From: Kamptonema formosum PCC 6407
Lineage (GTDB): Bacteria; Cyanobacteriota; Cyanobacteriia; Cyanobacteriales; Microcoleaceae
NCBI RefSeq assembly: GCF_000332155.1
Contig: NZ_KB235903.1
Coordinates: 1,634,000 to 1,697,999 of the forward strand
Direction: 5' to 3'
DNA length: 64,000 nt
Shown here: one piece after another, positions 9,334 through 19,000 of the stretch
How positions within the stretch are numbered: the first letter of the stretch is position 1
Layout of the letters: each line of letters opens with the position of its first letter
The notes under the pieces: model-generated
The model's database searches: none
Seen by the model: the letters and a program-made list of their open reading frames with translations, nothing else
Told to the model about the DNA's origin: nothing
Made by a program: the position numbers and the translations under genes

Positions 9334-10752
9334 ATGACTGAAAAAAATATCGCTCAATGGGATGCTGGCAGATTTTTCAACACCTTAGTTTATTTCGGAG
9401 TCATCCCTTTTATTGGCAGTATTAATTGGCTACAGCAACTATTTGGAGGTGAGGCCAAAACTCCCAAACAAAAATCTAAATTGATCCTTGTTGCTGGTGC
9501 GACTGGCGGTGTGGGTAAGCGAGTAGTACGCCATTTGCTAAAGCGGGGTTATACAGTGCGAGCCCTCGTTAGAGATGCCAACAGAGGCCGTGAAATTCTA
9601 GGACCAAGTATCGAATTAGTCGAGGGAGATATCACTCTCCCAGAGACGCTTACGCAGCAGGTAACAAGTGGTGTAGAAGCCATAATTTGTTGCACAGGTA
9701 CGCGAGTCCAACCTCAAGAAGGAGATACTCCCACCCGTGAAAAATACTATCAAGGCATCAAATTTTATATGCCAGAAGTCGTAGATGTGCCGGAAATAGT
9801 CGAATACAAAGGCATACAAAATCTAGTGCAAGCGACCCGAAATCAGTTAATAAAAGCTAGTGAAAAAATAGTCTGCGACTTCGCCCAACCCTCCCAAGAT
9901 TTAAAAGAAACTTGGGGCGCATTAGATGACATTGTAATGGGCGGCGTTAGCGAAAGTTCTATAAAGTTGATAAATAATATCGCTTTATTTAGTGGCAACG
10001 TTTCTACTGCCAACTCCGGCGGTTTTGCTTCTGTTCGCACCCGCAACTTTGACCCGCCTCTTAATTTAGCAGAGTACAGCGGCATCGAACTGCGCGTAAA
10101 AGGCGATGGTAAGCGATATAAATTCATCCTCCGCAGCGACCCGAAATGGGATGGCATTGGTTACAGCTATTCCTTTGATACTGTTTACAATATTTGGATG
10201 ACAGTTTGCATTCCTTTTGATGATTTAATTCCCGTTTTTCGCGCTAAAACTGTCAAGGATGGTGAATTAATCGACCGCAGCCGCATCACTTCTGTACAAT
10301 TAATGTTGAGTAAATTTGAATATGACGGCGAACTAAATCCTAAATTCGAGCCTGGTCTTTTTCAACTAGAGTTAGAATATATAAAAGCTTACGGCGAGCA
10401 AAATTTGACTAGGTTTGTCATGGTAAGTTCCGCAGGAGTTACTCGTCCCGGACGACCGGGAATAAACTTAGAAGAAGAACCGCCAGCAGTGAGAATGAAC
10501 GACCAATTAGGAGGGATTTTAACCTGGAAGTTGAAAGGTGAAGATTGCTTGCGTTCTAGTGGCATACCCTACACTATTATCAGACCTTGTGCCTTAACAG
10601 AAGAGCCAGGGGGCAAAGCTTTGATGTTCGACCAAGGCGATAATATCAAGGGTAAAGTGAGCCGGGAAGATATCGCTGAACTCTGCGTGCAAGCCTTAGA
10701 AGAACCTAAATATTCTCGCCTTACTTTTGAAGTCAAAGAGACAGAAAGTTAA
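9334..10752 (+). CDS. Atypical SDR with inserted CIA30 domain (HCF173-like)
   Basis: 472 residues. An NAD(P)-binding Rossmann start (LILVAGATGGVGKRVV, about residues 49-64) begins an atypical short-chain dehydrogenase fold, which resumes near the C-terminus (VSSAGVTRPGRPG, YTIIRPCALTEEPGG). Between them, about residues 180-360, lies a CIA30 domain (WGALDDIVMGGVSES, NSGGFASVRT, SVQLMLSKFEYDG). The same SDR-CIA30 layout is found in plant HCF173, needed for psbA mRNA translation and photosystem II assembly; a comparable role here is inference. It sits alone after a MITE-like element. Confidence 0.85.
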   Translation: MTEKNIAQWDAGRFFNTLVYFGVIPFIGSINWLQQLFGGEAKTPKQKSKLILVAGATGGVGKRVVRHLLKRGYTVRALVRDANRGREILGPSIELVEGDITLPETLTQQVTSGVEAIICCTGTRVQPQEGDTPTREKYYQGIKFYMPEVVDVPEIVEYKGIQNLVQATRNQLIKASEKIVCDFAQPSQDLKETWGALDDIVMGGVSESSIKLINNIALFSGNVSTANSGGFASVRTRNFDPPLNLAEYSGIELRVKGDGKRYKFILRSDPKWDGIGYSYSFDTVYNIWMTVCIPFDDLIPVFRAKTVKDGELIDRSRITSVQLMLSKFEYDGELNPKFEPGLFQLELEYIKAYGEQNLTRFVMVSSAGVTRPGRPGINLEEEPPAVRMNDQLGGILTWKLKGEDCLRSSGIPYTIIRPCALTEEPGGKALMFDQGDNIKGKVSREDIAELCVQALEEPKYSRLTFEVKETES

Positions 10753-10787
10753 TTGAAAATAGACCATTAGTCATTAATCCAAATTTC

Positions 10788-12978
10788 CTATTCTGCTTCG
10801 CCAATTAAAGTAAAAGCAGCCCAATCTCTGGGACTAGGATATTTTACTAGAGTTGCGAGCATGGCTTGTCGCAAAGCTTGAGCTTTATCTGGTGTTTGCT
10901 GAAGATTCTGATAGAATGAAAGCATTAAATCGGCTGTCGGTTCATCAGGCACTTTCCACAAAGAAACAATGACGCTAGGAGCTCCCGCAGCAATGAAGGA
11001 GCGAGATAGTCCAATTACACCGTCACCGCTAATTCTGCCGCGCCCCGTATCGCAGGCACTTAGCACCACAAGCTCTGCTTTTAACTTCAAATTGAGGATT
11101 TCTCTCGCAGTGAGGAAGCCGTCATTTTTACTATCGGGAGCAAATGCCAGAGAACTTTGAAAACCCATCAAGTTATCTAGTAACCCGTGAGTTGCGAGGT
11201 GAATAAACCGAGCATTTGGCATTTGTTCGATGACAACATTTTCTGTGGCTTGAGTACCGATTAATGGTTGAGTATTGAGTAAAGATGCGATGGCTTTTGC
11301 TTCTTTTTCTGACCCAGGTAAGCTAGCCAATTGTACTGGTAATTCTCCCACTTTTTGCAAGAGTAAGGGCATTGTTGGATTGCCAACAACCAGGGAATTT
11401 TGACTTTTAATAGGTGAGCTTTCCGTTAAAGAATTTCCTAACCTTTGCCGCTGTTGGCGAGTTAAATCTAGAACTTGAATTGAGGGAGCCGTGAGAATAG
11501 TATGTTTTTCGATTAAATATTTGCCATTAGTGTCTTGCAAAGCTGCAAATGGAACCAGAAACAGAGTTTCTTGGGGAATGAAAGTAACTCGCTGTTTGGG
11601 GTCAGTTGGTAGCAAGTCAGCTATTGGTTGAATTAGTATTTGATAGAGTTCCTGTAATTGCTGATATTTGCGGCGGGTATTAGCGGGATTGCCGCTAGAA
11701 GGGCCTGTTTCTGGTGTGCTGGAAACAGGAACGCCGCGACCCCTAACCAAGATGGAACTACGAGCATTACTCACAAAAAAAGTTAATAGAGAAGAGTCAC
11801 TTTCTACATTTTTTTGCTGTTGCCACAGGGGTTGTAAATTAACCGAACGAAAGGTAATGGTTCCTGTCGGTTGAATTACCCAAATATATAATGTATTTTC
11901 ATAGGGTCGTTGCTTTCCTACTTTCACCCAACCAGCTACATTGTCATTATAAACAATGGAATACTGCACTAATGTAGAATTTTGCGCTTTAGCAATTTGT
12001 CGCATTTCCTCCAATGTCAGCGGCACAGGTGTTAGTTCAGATTGAGTGTCAACTCCTAAATTAGTTTTTAATAAATCTACAAAAGCTCTGGCTCGACCTA
12101 CTTCTGCTACTTCTAATGCCTCGTCATTACGGTTGTTAGCAACTAAAACTTGTTGCAACGTTCGGTAAATATCTAATGTTGCTTCGCGGATATTGAGATT
12201 TAATTCATCGCTGCTAGTAGCCAATAAGTTGCTATTAGGCAATAGCTGATTTTTTAACAGTTTATTGGAAGCTTTGAGCGCTGCTTGTAAGTTGTTTTCG
12301 GCTTCGGCTAATTGACCAGCTTTAAATTGTTGCCTGCCCAAATTTTGTAACCCCCATACTTCACTGAGACTCGTTTCTACTTTGCTTTGCTGATTGAGGG
12401 TTTGATAAATCAATAAACTTTGCTTTTGTAAATAAATCCCTTGGGAATAGTTACCGACTAAAGCGTAAGCACGGCTAAGATAATCTAAAGCTAGAGCTAG
12501 AGAGAATTCGTTATTACTTTTTTTAGCAATTTCAATAGTTTGCTGTAAAAAAGAAATCAATTTTTCAGAGTTTCCTATCCGACCGTAAAGCAGCGCTAGC
12601 TGTTGCAATGCAAGCACTTCTTGTAATGGTTCTTGAGATTTATGTGCTAGTTGTACAGCTTGTTCCTGATAGGCAATAGCTTTTTGATAATCTCCTAATA
12701 ATTCATAAACCTTACTCAAATTCAATAATGCGTAACTTGCGAGTCCGATATTGCCTATTTGTTGGCAAATTATTAATTGTTGCTCTAGGAGGGCAATTTG
12801 TTTTTGAGTTTCCCCTATAACACCATAGGCAGTGCTTAGTAAACCTAGAGCTTGTAACTCTCCGCAATGTCTCTGGGTCTTGAGCCTCGACTTTTAGGGA
12901 AAAGCAGCAACTAACTATCCAAAAGAAAATAACTAATAAGCGTTTTTGTTGGCGAATTTTGAAAGTAATAAAGCTCAT
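10788..12978 (-). pseudogene. TPR-CHAT domain protein, split by a frameshift
   Basis: The downstream frame (ATG at 12725, 645 residues, open upstream to a TAA at 12894-12896) holds TPR repeats (LLGDYQKAIAYQEQAV, VGNYSQGIYLQKQSL) and a CHAT caspase-like peptidase domain with catalytic His (ATHGLL, codon 11187-11189) and Cys (SACDTGRG, codon 11052-11054). A second frame, 12978-12712, supplies a signal peptide (LLVIFFWIVSCCFSLKVEAQ) and then runs into nonsense. In the main frame the bases between the two read as further TPR (GELQALGLLSTAYGVIGE). A one-base indel near 12860-12890 would join the parts. It may be a true pseudogene or a sequencing error. Confidence 0.8.
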
Positions 12979-13030
12979 TATTAAATTACGTTTTTGGTTA
13001 TTTTGAAATTTATTGAATTACTTCAATAAA

Positions 13031-13477
13031 TTATTGCAAGCGTTCTTCTTGAATGATTGTTCGCTTAAAGATTTGATGATTTTTAAACCAGTGCGAAGTA
13101 CGGGAACGATAATTATTACAGGGGCTAATTTGAATCATTTCATACAAGTAAATATCCGGCAATGCTTTATAAATAAACCATAAAATCACTGTTGAATCAT
13201 CAACTTCCCAGGCTTTTCCTTGAATGCGCTCGGTATCAAACAAGATTTTTTTGTCTCGGTAAGTTGCTGGAAAAAAAAACTCTTCTCGCTTGCCATCAAG
13301 CCATTTATATCGATTAATCTGGTAATAGGGATATTCCCGATCTTCGGGAAAATGGCACGTTAAATGTGAGTGATGTTTTTCAATAATATTCCCTTCAGTA
13401 TCGATGAGTGTATAGGTTCCCACCCAATCTCCTTCATGGCGAGCAAGTACGGGCATTTCTTCGCGGATAATAGACAT
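13031..13477 (-). CDS. DUF3598 family protein
   Basis: 148 residues, beginning MSIIREEMPVLARHEGDWVG and containing the conserved blocks YPYYQINRY, FPATYRDKKILFDTERI and LYEMIQISPCNNYRSRTSHW. This is the cyanobacterial DUF3598 pattern, a lipocalin-like beta-barrel family related to the domains of phycobiliprotein lyases in some members. The ligand is unknown. The gene lies between the broken CHAT gene and tRNA-Lys, on the same strand as both. Confidence 0.8.
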   Translation of the reverse strand: MSIIREEMPVLARHEGDWVGTYTLIDTEGNIIEKHHSHLTCHFPEDREYPYYQINRYKWLDGKREEFFFPATYRDKKILFDTERIQGKAWEVDDSTVILWFIYKALPDIYLYEMIQISPCNNYRSRTSHWFKNHQIFKRTIIQEERLQ

Positions 13478-13705
13478 CAGAAATCTTCCTTTTTCTGGAT
13501 GAAGAGCAAGCTCTGGTTGTACATTTTATCAGAGTCAAAGAAGAGCGGTAAACTTCGGCTGAGTCAATCACCACTTTTTCTCTAAGAGGCGATCGCTCAC
13601 TATTTTGTATCGTGTAATACTTTTTAGCTGTGGATACTCGTACCAGTCAGCTCCCTATAGATGTAGAGATTCCTGGTAGTGTTCTTGGGGTATGTTTTTT
13701 GACGA

Positions 13706-13779
<74 letters not shown>

Positions 13780-13856
13780 GTTATTTAAATGATTATAACA
13801 TAACTGCTTTACCTGAGCAATATTTTTAGAGATTTAGTGCGATCGCCAACAACTCT

Positions 13857-13925
13857 TGTAGGGTAGGCGCTGTCAGAACATATCTCTCCTACACGAGAAA
13901 TATCGTGATTCTGACAGCGCCCACC
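13857..13925. repeat. Hairpin repeat
   Basis: A perfect 13-bp inverted repeat, GGCGCTGTCAGAA (13869-13881 region) with TTCTGACAGCGCC, separated by about 30 bp and flanked by GTAGGGT/CCACC. It lies downstream of tRNA-Lys and the DUF4335 gene end, with no coding capacity; probably a dispersed palindromic repeat. Confidence 0.6.
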
Positions 13926-13973
13926 TTAAGACTGAGGTTAAAATCTATCAAGCCTATTAATTGCTCTTCAACC

Positions 13974-15092
13974 TCACCAAGGGCTAACTTGTAACACACC
14001 GCCTGTGGTAAACACTACCCTAAAATCAGCAAGTGGCTCCCCAATGCGCCTGCTGCCAACTGGCTTATATAGTAGTTCCGGCAGAGGCGTTTGTCCCTCG
14101 TCTGCTTCCTCTGGGCTAATTAACTTGTAGCCAACGATCGCCCCATCTTGAGCTACAGTCACTCGATAAGCTAAATCATTTTTAAACCCTGGCCGACTCT
14201 TCCAACCTGCATTAATTTGCTCATACACTTTTCCACTCAACTCTTCGATTTCTGCTGCATCTGTAATCTTCGCTGCTGTAGCCTCCGATCCCTTCAACTC
14301 TTCGGCAGAGAGAGGCGAAGCCGTTGGACTCGATGAAGGCGTAGGATTCGGTGAAGCCGTCGGACTTGATGAAGCCGAGGGAGTAACATCAGGAGAAGGC
14401 GTAGGATTCGGATTTGGTGTCCCCGCACCGCTAGGGGTGGGCGTAGCCAGATTACCGCTAGCATTGGGTTGAGGAACGGGATCTCTCGGTCGCTGGATTT
14501 CAGGAATAGGTACGAAGAAAAACGCGATCGCCGCCAAAGCCAAGCTCGACATTCCCACAGCAGCAGGCAAAGCCCGCTTAGCAATCGGGGCGGTGGCCTT
14601 AGCATGGCGCTTAGAAACAGGCGCTAACTGCAACGAAAGCTCTGGAAGCGTTTGCGAGTCAGCAAAAAACTGATCCACAGCCTCCACCAAATCAAATAAC
14701 TGTACCGTCGTTAAATCGATCTGAGTTGGTAGAGGGGGTTTTGATGCTGGCGATGTCGTCTTTTCCGGTTCCAGCGCTTGAACCGTCAACCGATGCAAAT
14801 TCTCATTAATTCTCTGGAACCGCACCAAACTAGGCTGCGTACTCTCACCTGCCAGTGAAGGTACTCCGCTCAAAAATTCCTGAGCGTAACTACTGACAGC
14901 TTTAACTAAACTTTCAAAAAAGTCACGGCCTCCCGTAAGCGGTTGTCCTTGACCCACAAAACGACACTCAGCGCTCATTAAAATCGAAAGCGCAGGTCTG
15001 AGATCGAACTGGCTAGGAGCAGCCGTCCCGTCGCTTAAACCCTCTAAAATTAGGGTGCAGTTAGGCAGACTGTACTGACGCTGAATCGTCAT
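13974..15092 (-). CDS. DUF4335 domain protein
   Basis: 372 residues. The N-terminal block (MTIQRQYSLPNCTLILEGLS, about 1-180) is the DUF4335 domain. A single hydrophobic segment follows at about 197-215 (AAVGMSSLALAAIAFFFVP), then a Pro/Ser/Thr-rich linker (PTPSGAGTPNPNPTPSPD), then a conserved C-terminal domain (LSGKVYEQINAGWKSRPGF). It is probably membrane-anchored with an extracytoplasmic tail. The start codon overlaps the stop of the upstream DUF3038 gene by one base (TAATG), so the two are translationally coupled, as these families usually are. Function unknown. Confidence 0.88.
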   Translation of the reverse strand: MTIQRQYSLPNCTLILEGLSDGTAAPSQFDLRPALSILMSAECRFVGQGQPLTGGRDFFESLVKAVSSYAQEFLSGVPSLAGESTQPSLVRFQRINENLHRLTVQALEPEKTTSPASKPPLPTQIDLTTVQLFDLVEAVDQFFADSQTLPELSLQLAPVSKRHAKATAPIAKRALPAAVGMSSLALAAIAFFFVPIPEIQRPRDPVPQPNASGNLATPTPSGAGTPNPNPTPSPDVTPSASSSPTASPNPTPSSSPTASPLSAEELKGSEATAAKITDAAEIEELSGKVYEQINAGWKSRPGFKNDLAYRVTVAQDGAIVGYKLISPEEADEGQTPLPELLYKPVGSRRIGEPLADFRVVFTTGGVLQVSPW

Positions 15093-15718
15093 TACTCCAC
15101 CTCTCCATCAAATAAACTAATCCAAAATCTTTGCATTCCCGCTGTACCAGTACAAAATAGCAATTTGCCCAATAAATTGAGAGCTAGTTCATTCAATTTT
15201 TCATCAGAACCATAGGCAACAACTAGAGAGCGCCTCGGATTCATCCGAGAACGGAAGTGAGCTCGGAAACGTTCGAGATAGTCAGCCAGCGATAAATTCT
15301 GTTCTAGAGGCAGACCTTTTTGATTCATTTGGTGATATTCCAGTAACAACTGCCTAATTCTCACCGTTAACCTGCGTGCTAAATAACAGGCGATCGCCAC
15401 CAGTGCTTTCGCCTCCAGCACAGTCAGAGAACGCCGCTGACTGAAGAGCCGCAGAGGGTTAGTGTTCCGCAGCAGCCAAAGGGCAACCCGATGTTTAACA
15501 ATTCCTTCCAGTTCCAATTCCTTTGCCACTGCCAGCATTTGTTCTGCACCGCCGAGATATAAGGCTTCGATCGCCAATAACATCAGGTCAATTTGCAACC
15601 TGGCTCGGCGGGGACACCCCTTCTCTGAGAGTGGCATATCCGGCAAACTGTCTAAAATCAAGGGGGAAGACTCAGCCGGGGAAGTTTCTGATGGCATTAC
15701 GATCACAGCAACATTCAT
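15092..15718 (-). CDS. DUF3038 domain protein
   Basis: 208 residues, soluble and Leu/Arg-rich, with blocks PRRARLQIDLMLLAIEAL, LVAIACYLARRLTVRIRQLL and MNPRRSLVVAYGSDEKLNELALNLLGKLLF that match the cyanobacterial DUF3038 family. It is the first gene of a two-gene operon with the DUF4335 gene (one-base overlap). An alternative internal start at 15697 (MPSETSPAES) would shorten it by seven residues. No biochemical role is known. Confidence 0.88.
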   Translation of the reverse strand: MNVAVIVMPSETSPAESSPLILDSLPDMPLSEKGCPRRARLQIDLMLLAIEALYLGGAEQMLAVAKELELEGIVKHRVALWLLRNTNPLRLFSQRRSLTVLEAKALVAIACYLARRLTVRIRQLLLEYHQMNQKGLPLEQNLSLADYLERFRAHFRSRMNPRRSLVVAYGSDEKLNELALNLLGKLLFCTGTAGMQRFWISLFDGEVE

Positions 15719-15839
15719 TCCAACAAACTATAGGGTGAACGAGTCTTGGGCAAGGCAAATCCCAAAGGGGCGTAATTTTTCGAGATGCCTTACTTTTAAC
15801 ATTCACATTTTTTTCTACTTTCACTCTAGTCAATTATGC

Positions 15840-15912
15840 GGCTAGGGGCTAGGGGCTAGGGAAAGAAGGGAAAGAAGGGGCTAGGGGCTAGGGGCTAGGG
15901 AAAGAGAGGGGG
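15840..15912. repeat. GGGGCTAG octamer array with G-rich tract
   Basis: Several GGGGCTAG copies interrupted by GGGAAAGAAGGG tracts: the inverse complement of the CTAGCCCC/C-rich blocks found elsewhere in the window. It lies upstream of the DUF3038 gene. Confidence 0.9.
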
Positions 15913-15916
15913 AGAT

Positions 15917-16039
15917 GCAGGGCGGTTTCATTCTCAGATCAACAGGTTTTCTGTAGGGGCAGTGCCCCCGTGCCTGCCCCAAACCCAAAAGGGGCAACCA
16001 CAGGGGGATTGCCCCTACAAGAGAATGAAACCGCCCTGC
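15917..16039. mobile_element. MITE-like element with 19-bp perfect terminal inverted repeats
   Basis: GCAGGGCGGTTTCATTCTC at 15917-15935 is repeated exactly in inverted orientation at 16021-16039. A second, inner pair (TGTAGGGGCA / TGCCCCTACA) lies inside. The element is 123 bp with no coding capacity, next to the end of the large hybrid kinase gene. Confidence 0.75.
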
Positions 16040-16070
16040 GTTTACTCTGGCTTCCCCTCATAGCGATCGC

Positions 16071-19000
16071 TTAACTCTTGTGTTTGTAACTACCATTGAG
16101 AGATTGTTCGATTTGTTGTAGTAACTCTGCTACCGACAGGGAAGAGGACAAAAGTTGAGCAGCTATTTCCCCCAGAATAGAGTCGATCGCTGGCGATTCT
16201 CTGTTTGTCTGGCAGCGATAATCCAGTACGAGGATAGGAGGTTTGGCAGGCATTTGTCTTAAGTTAGATAGTGCCTGCACTAGAGATGACGATGAGTCCT
16301 CCCGCAAGCAAATTAACAGCAAGTCAACACTTTGATATTGCAACTGTTGCAAAACTTCAGCCCAAGAGCCTGCGATCGCACCTCGAAATCCTGCCGTTTG
16401 GAGGTACTGAATCAAAGCTTGGGAATTGGGAACTGGTAATTGCGAATTAGGAATGGGGAATGTTAACGGGGGATGAGTAACTTGGGAAGAGGGAGAGTTG
16501 GGAGTTGGCAGAGATGGCTTGAGTTTGCTTCGTTCCTCGCCACGCTTCGCGCCTCGCAACGCTAAACCCTGCGGGTAGGCTTCGCTAACGCAGTTTGGAG
16601 TTTCGAGTTTAGAGAGATGGCTTCTTTCCTCGCCACGCTTTGGGGTTTTGAGCTTAGAGTTAAAAAAGTCTGAAATTTCCCCTTCTTTCCCCTCTGGCCC
16701 CTCTTCCCCATTTCCCCGCTCCCCTTCTCGCTCAGCAGACTGTAATAAATCTGAGAGGGAGGAGACATCAACGAGTAAAATCGAGGGTTTGCAAGTGATA
16801 CCCGCCGCCACTTGAATTACTTGCCATAAGGCAGAGGGCATCTGCTGGGATGTGTCGGCAGTCCCGACAGCAGTGCGATCGCCTGCTGCTAAACATGGAA
16901 ATACTGATAATCCCTTGACTTGATTGGCAACAGAGGTAGTCACAGAATCTAAAGTTACAAGCGGAATGCTGACCAAACTGCTGCGCCGACTTAGTTCTTC
17001 GACAAAAGCGGAAGGGTTTTGTAACTGTGTCGTACCCTCCAATACCATCACGTTAGGATGCCAAATCCGGGCAAGGAGTTCGGCTTGATCGAGGTCATCT
17101 GCTTCTAAAATCCGGCAGTAAGAAGGGTGAACTAGGAACGAGGCAGCGTGAAAGGAACTGTTGAGAGGACTCAATAATAAAACAGTAAGGGAACTCTTGA
17201 ACGCATCCGCAGTTGGTTGCTCTGCCCGTGTCAAGTCCCTGAGTTGCTCAAGTAGTGTAGCTTCTTTAACTGGCAAGCTTAAAAAGCCATCGGCTCGGTT
17301 GAGTTTGGCCCGTTCTTTTTCGCCCCGTGTAGCGGTCACGATCGCGGGTATAGAGCAAGTATCGGCATCAGTTTTGAGTAATGTCAGCACGTCCCAACCG
17401 GATAGCAATGGTAGTAGGGGGTTGATAAAAATTACTTCTGGGCTAAATCTACGGGCTTTTTCTAGAGCTTCAGTACCGGAACGGGCGACGATCACCCGAT
17501 AGCCTAGATTTGTCAGGAGGTTGCTCAAATCTTCAATAAACCGGGGGACGGCTTCAACAATCAACACCAAGCCGACAGGGGATCTCTTAAGTGGAGGGAC
17601 GCGGGGGCGGGGGAATGAGGAGACTAAGCGCAGATTTTCATCTTCGATCTCCCCTGCTCCCCTGCTCCCCGGCTCCCCGGCTCCCCGGCTCCCTCGCTTC
17701 CCATCTGTTTTACCTGGAGGACAAGGGGGTAGAAGCAGAGTAAACTGGCTACCTTGCCCTTCGGAGGAAATAAACGAAACGTCTCCTCCGTGGAGGCGAG
17801 CTAGGCGTTGAGTCAAGACCAATCCTAGCCCTGTACCCTGAAAGCGGCGAGTCAGGGGGCTTTCAAGCTGTTGGAATTTTTGAAAGATTAGGTGTTGCTT
17901 GTCAGCGGGGATGCCGATGCCTGTATCCCAAACTGTAAAAGCTATCCAGCCTTCCCAATGGTTAACTTTCAACCCAATTGCTGCGCCTGGGGCTGTAAAT
18001 TTGAGGGCATTGGACAAGAGGTTGACGAGCATTTGGCGCAGTCGCAGTTCATCAGCAACAATATGGGCTAATCCTGATTCGATTTCCAGAGTAAAGTCTA
18101 TTGGGGAGTCTGATTTGCCCGATGTGCTGTCGCGATTGGTGGGGTCATCTCTGGCTGCGGTTGGTTTGTCTTCTTGTTGCTGAAGTAGCTTGGCTCCTTC
18201 AAAGGCGCGATCGCAAACTGCGGCAATTTGCACGGGTTCGACAATTAGTTCCATTTGACCGGTTTCCATCCGGGTCAAATCTAAAATGTCGTTGACTACT
18301 GTCATCAGGTGACGACCACTCTGGTGGATCAGCTTGGCGTAGCGAGCTTGGCGATCGTTGAGTTCTCCGATCGCTCTGTCTTTTAAGAGGCTAGATAGCC
18401 CCAATACTGCTGTCAGCGGTGTTTTCAGTTCGTGGCTGATGCAGGCTAAAAACTCGTCTTTAAGTCGGTTGAGCTGAATTAAATCGGCATTTTTAGCTGC
18501 GAGTTCTTTGGCTACTAGCTGTTCTTCGGTTACATCCTGCGCTAAGACAAGAGTTAGTGTTTCTGAGAGTGGCTGTTTGACAAATTGCCAGGTGCGATCT
18601 TTGCCTTGGTGGGCGGGAGATGTGCAAGTGTAGTTATCGGGTTTTGCAGCGATCGCGCACCAACTAGGAGCGGTTGAGGTTGAGAAAGCCAAGGGTTGGG
18701 CTATGGCGCACGCTGGCCCCGAGCAGCTACTATCTTCTTGGGCTAAGGCTGTTCCTCCCCAGTTCCTGCCATCTTCGGGGACGGAATTTCCTGCATTCCT
18801 GCTAACGGAGGCTGAGGAATGGGAGAAGGGTTTAGCAGAATTACTCCCTGTTTCTGCTGCCTGCAAAGCAGGTTCTGGGCCCGCTCCCAACAGGGATTTC
18901 CAAGCTGCATTTTGAGTAATAATTTGCCCGTCGTTGCTGAGCAATCTTAAAGGTAAAGGCAGTTGTTCGAGCAGTTGTCCAAAGGAATTGAGGGTGAGAG

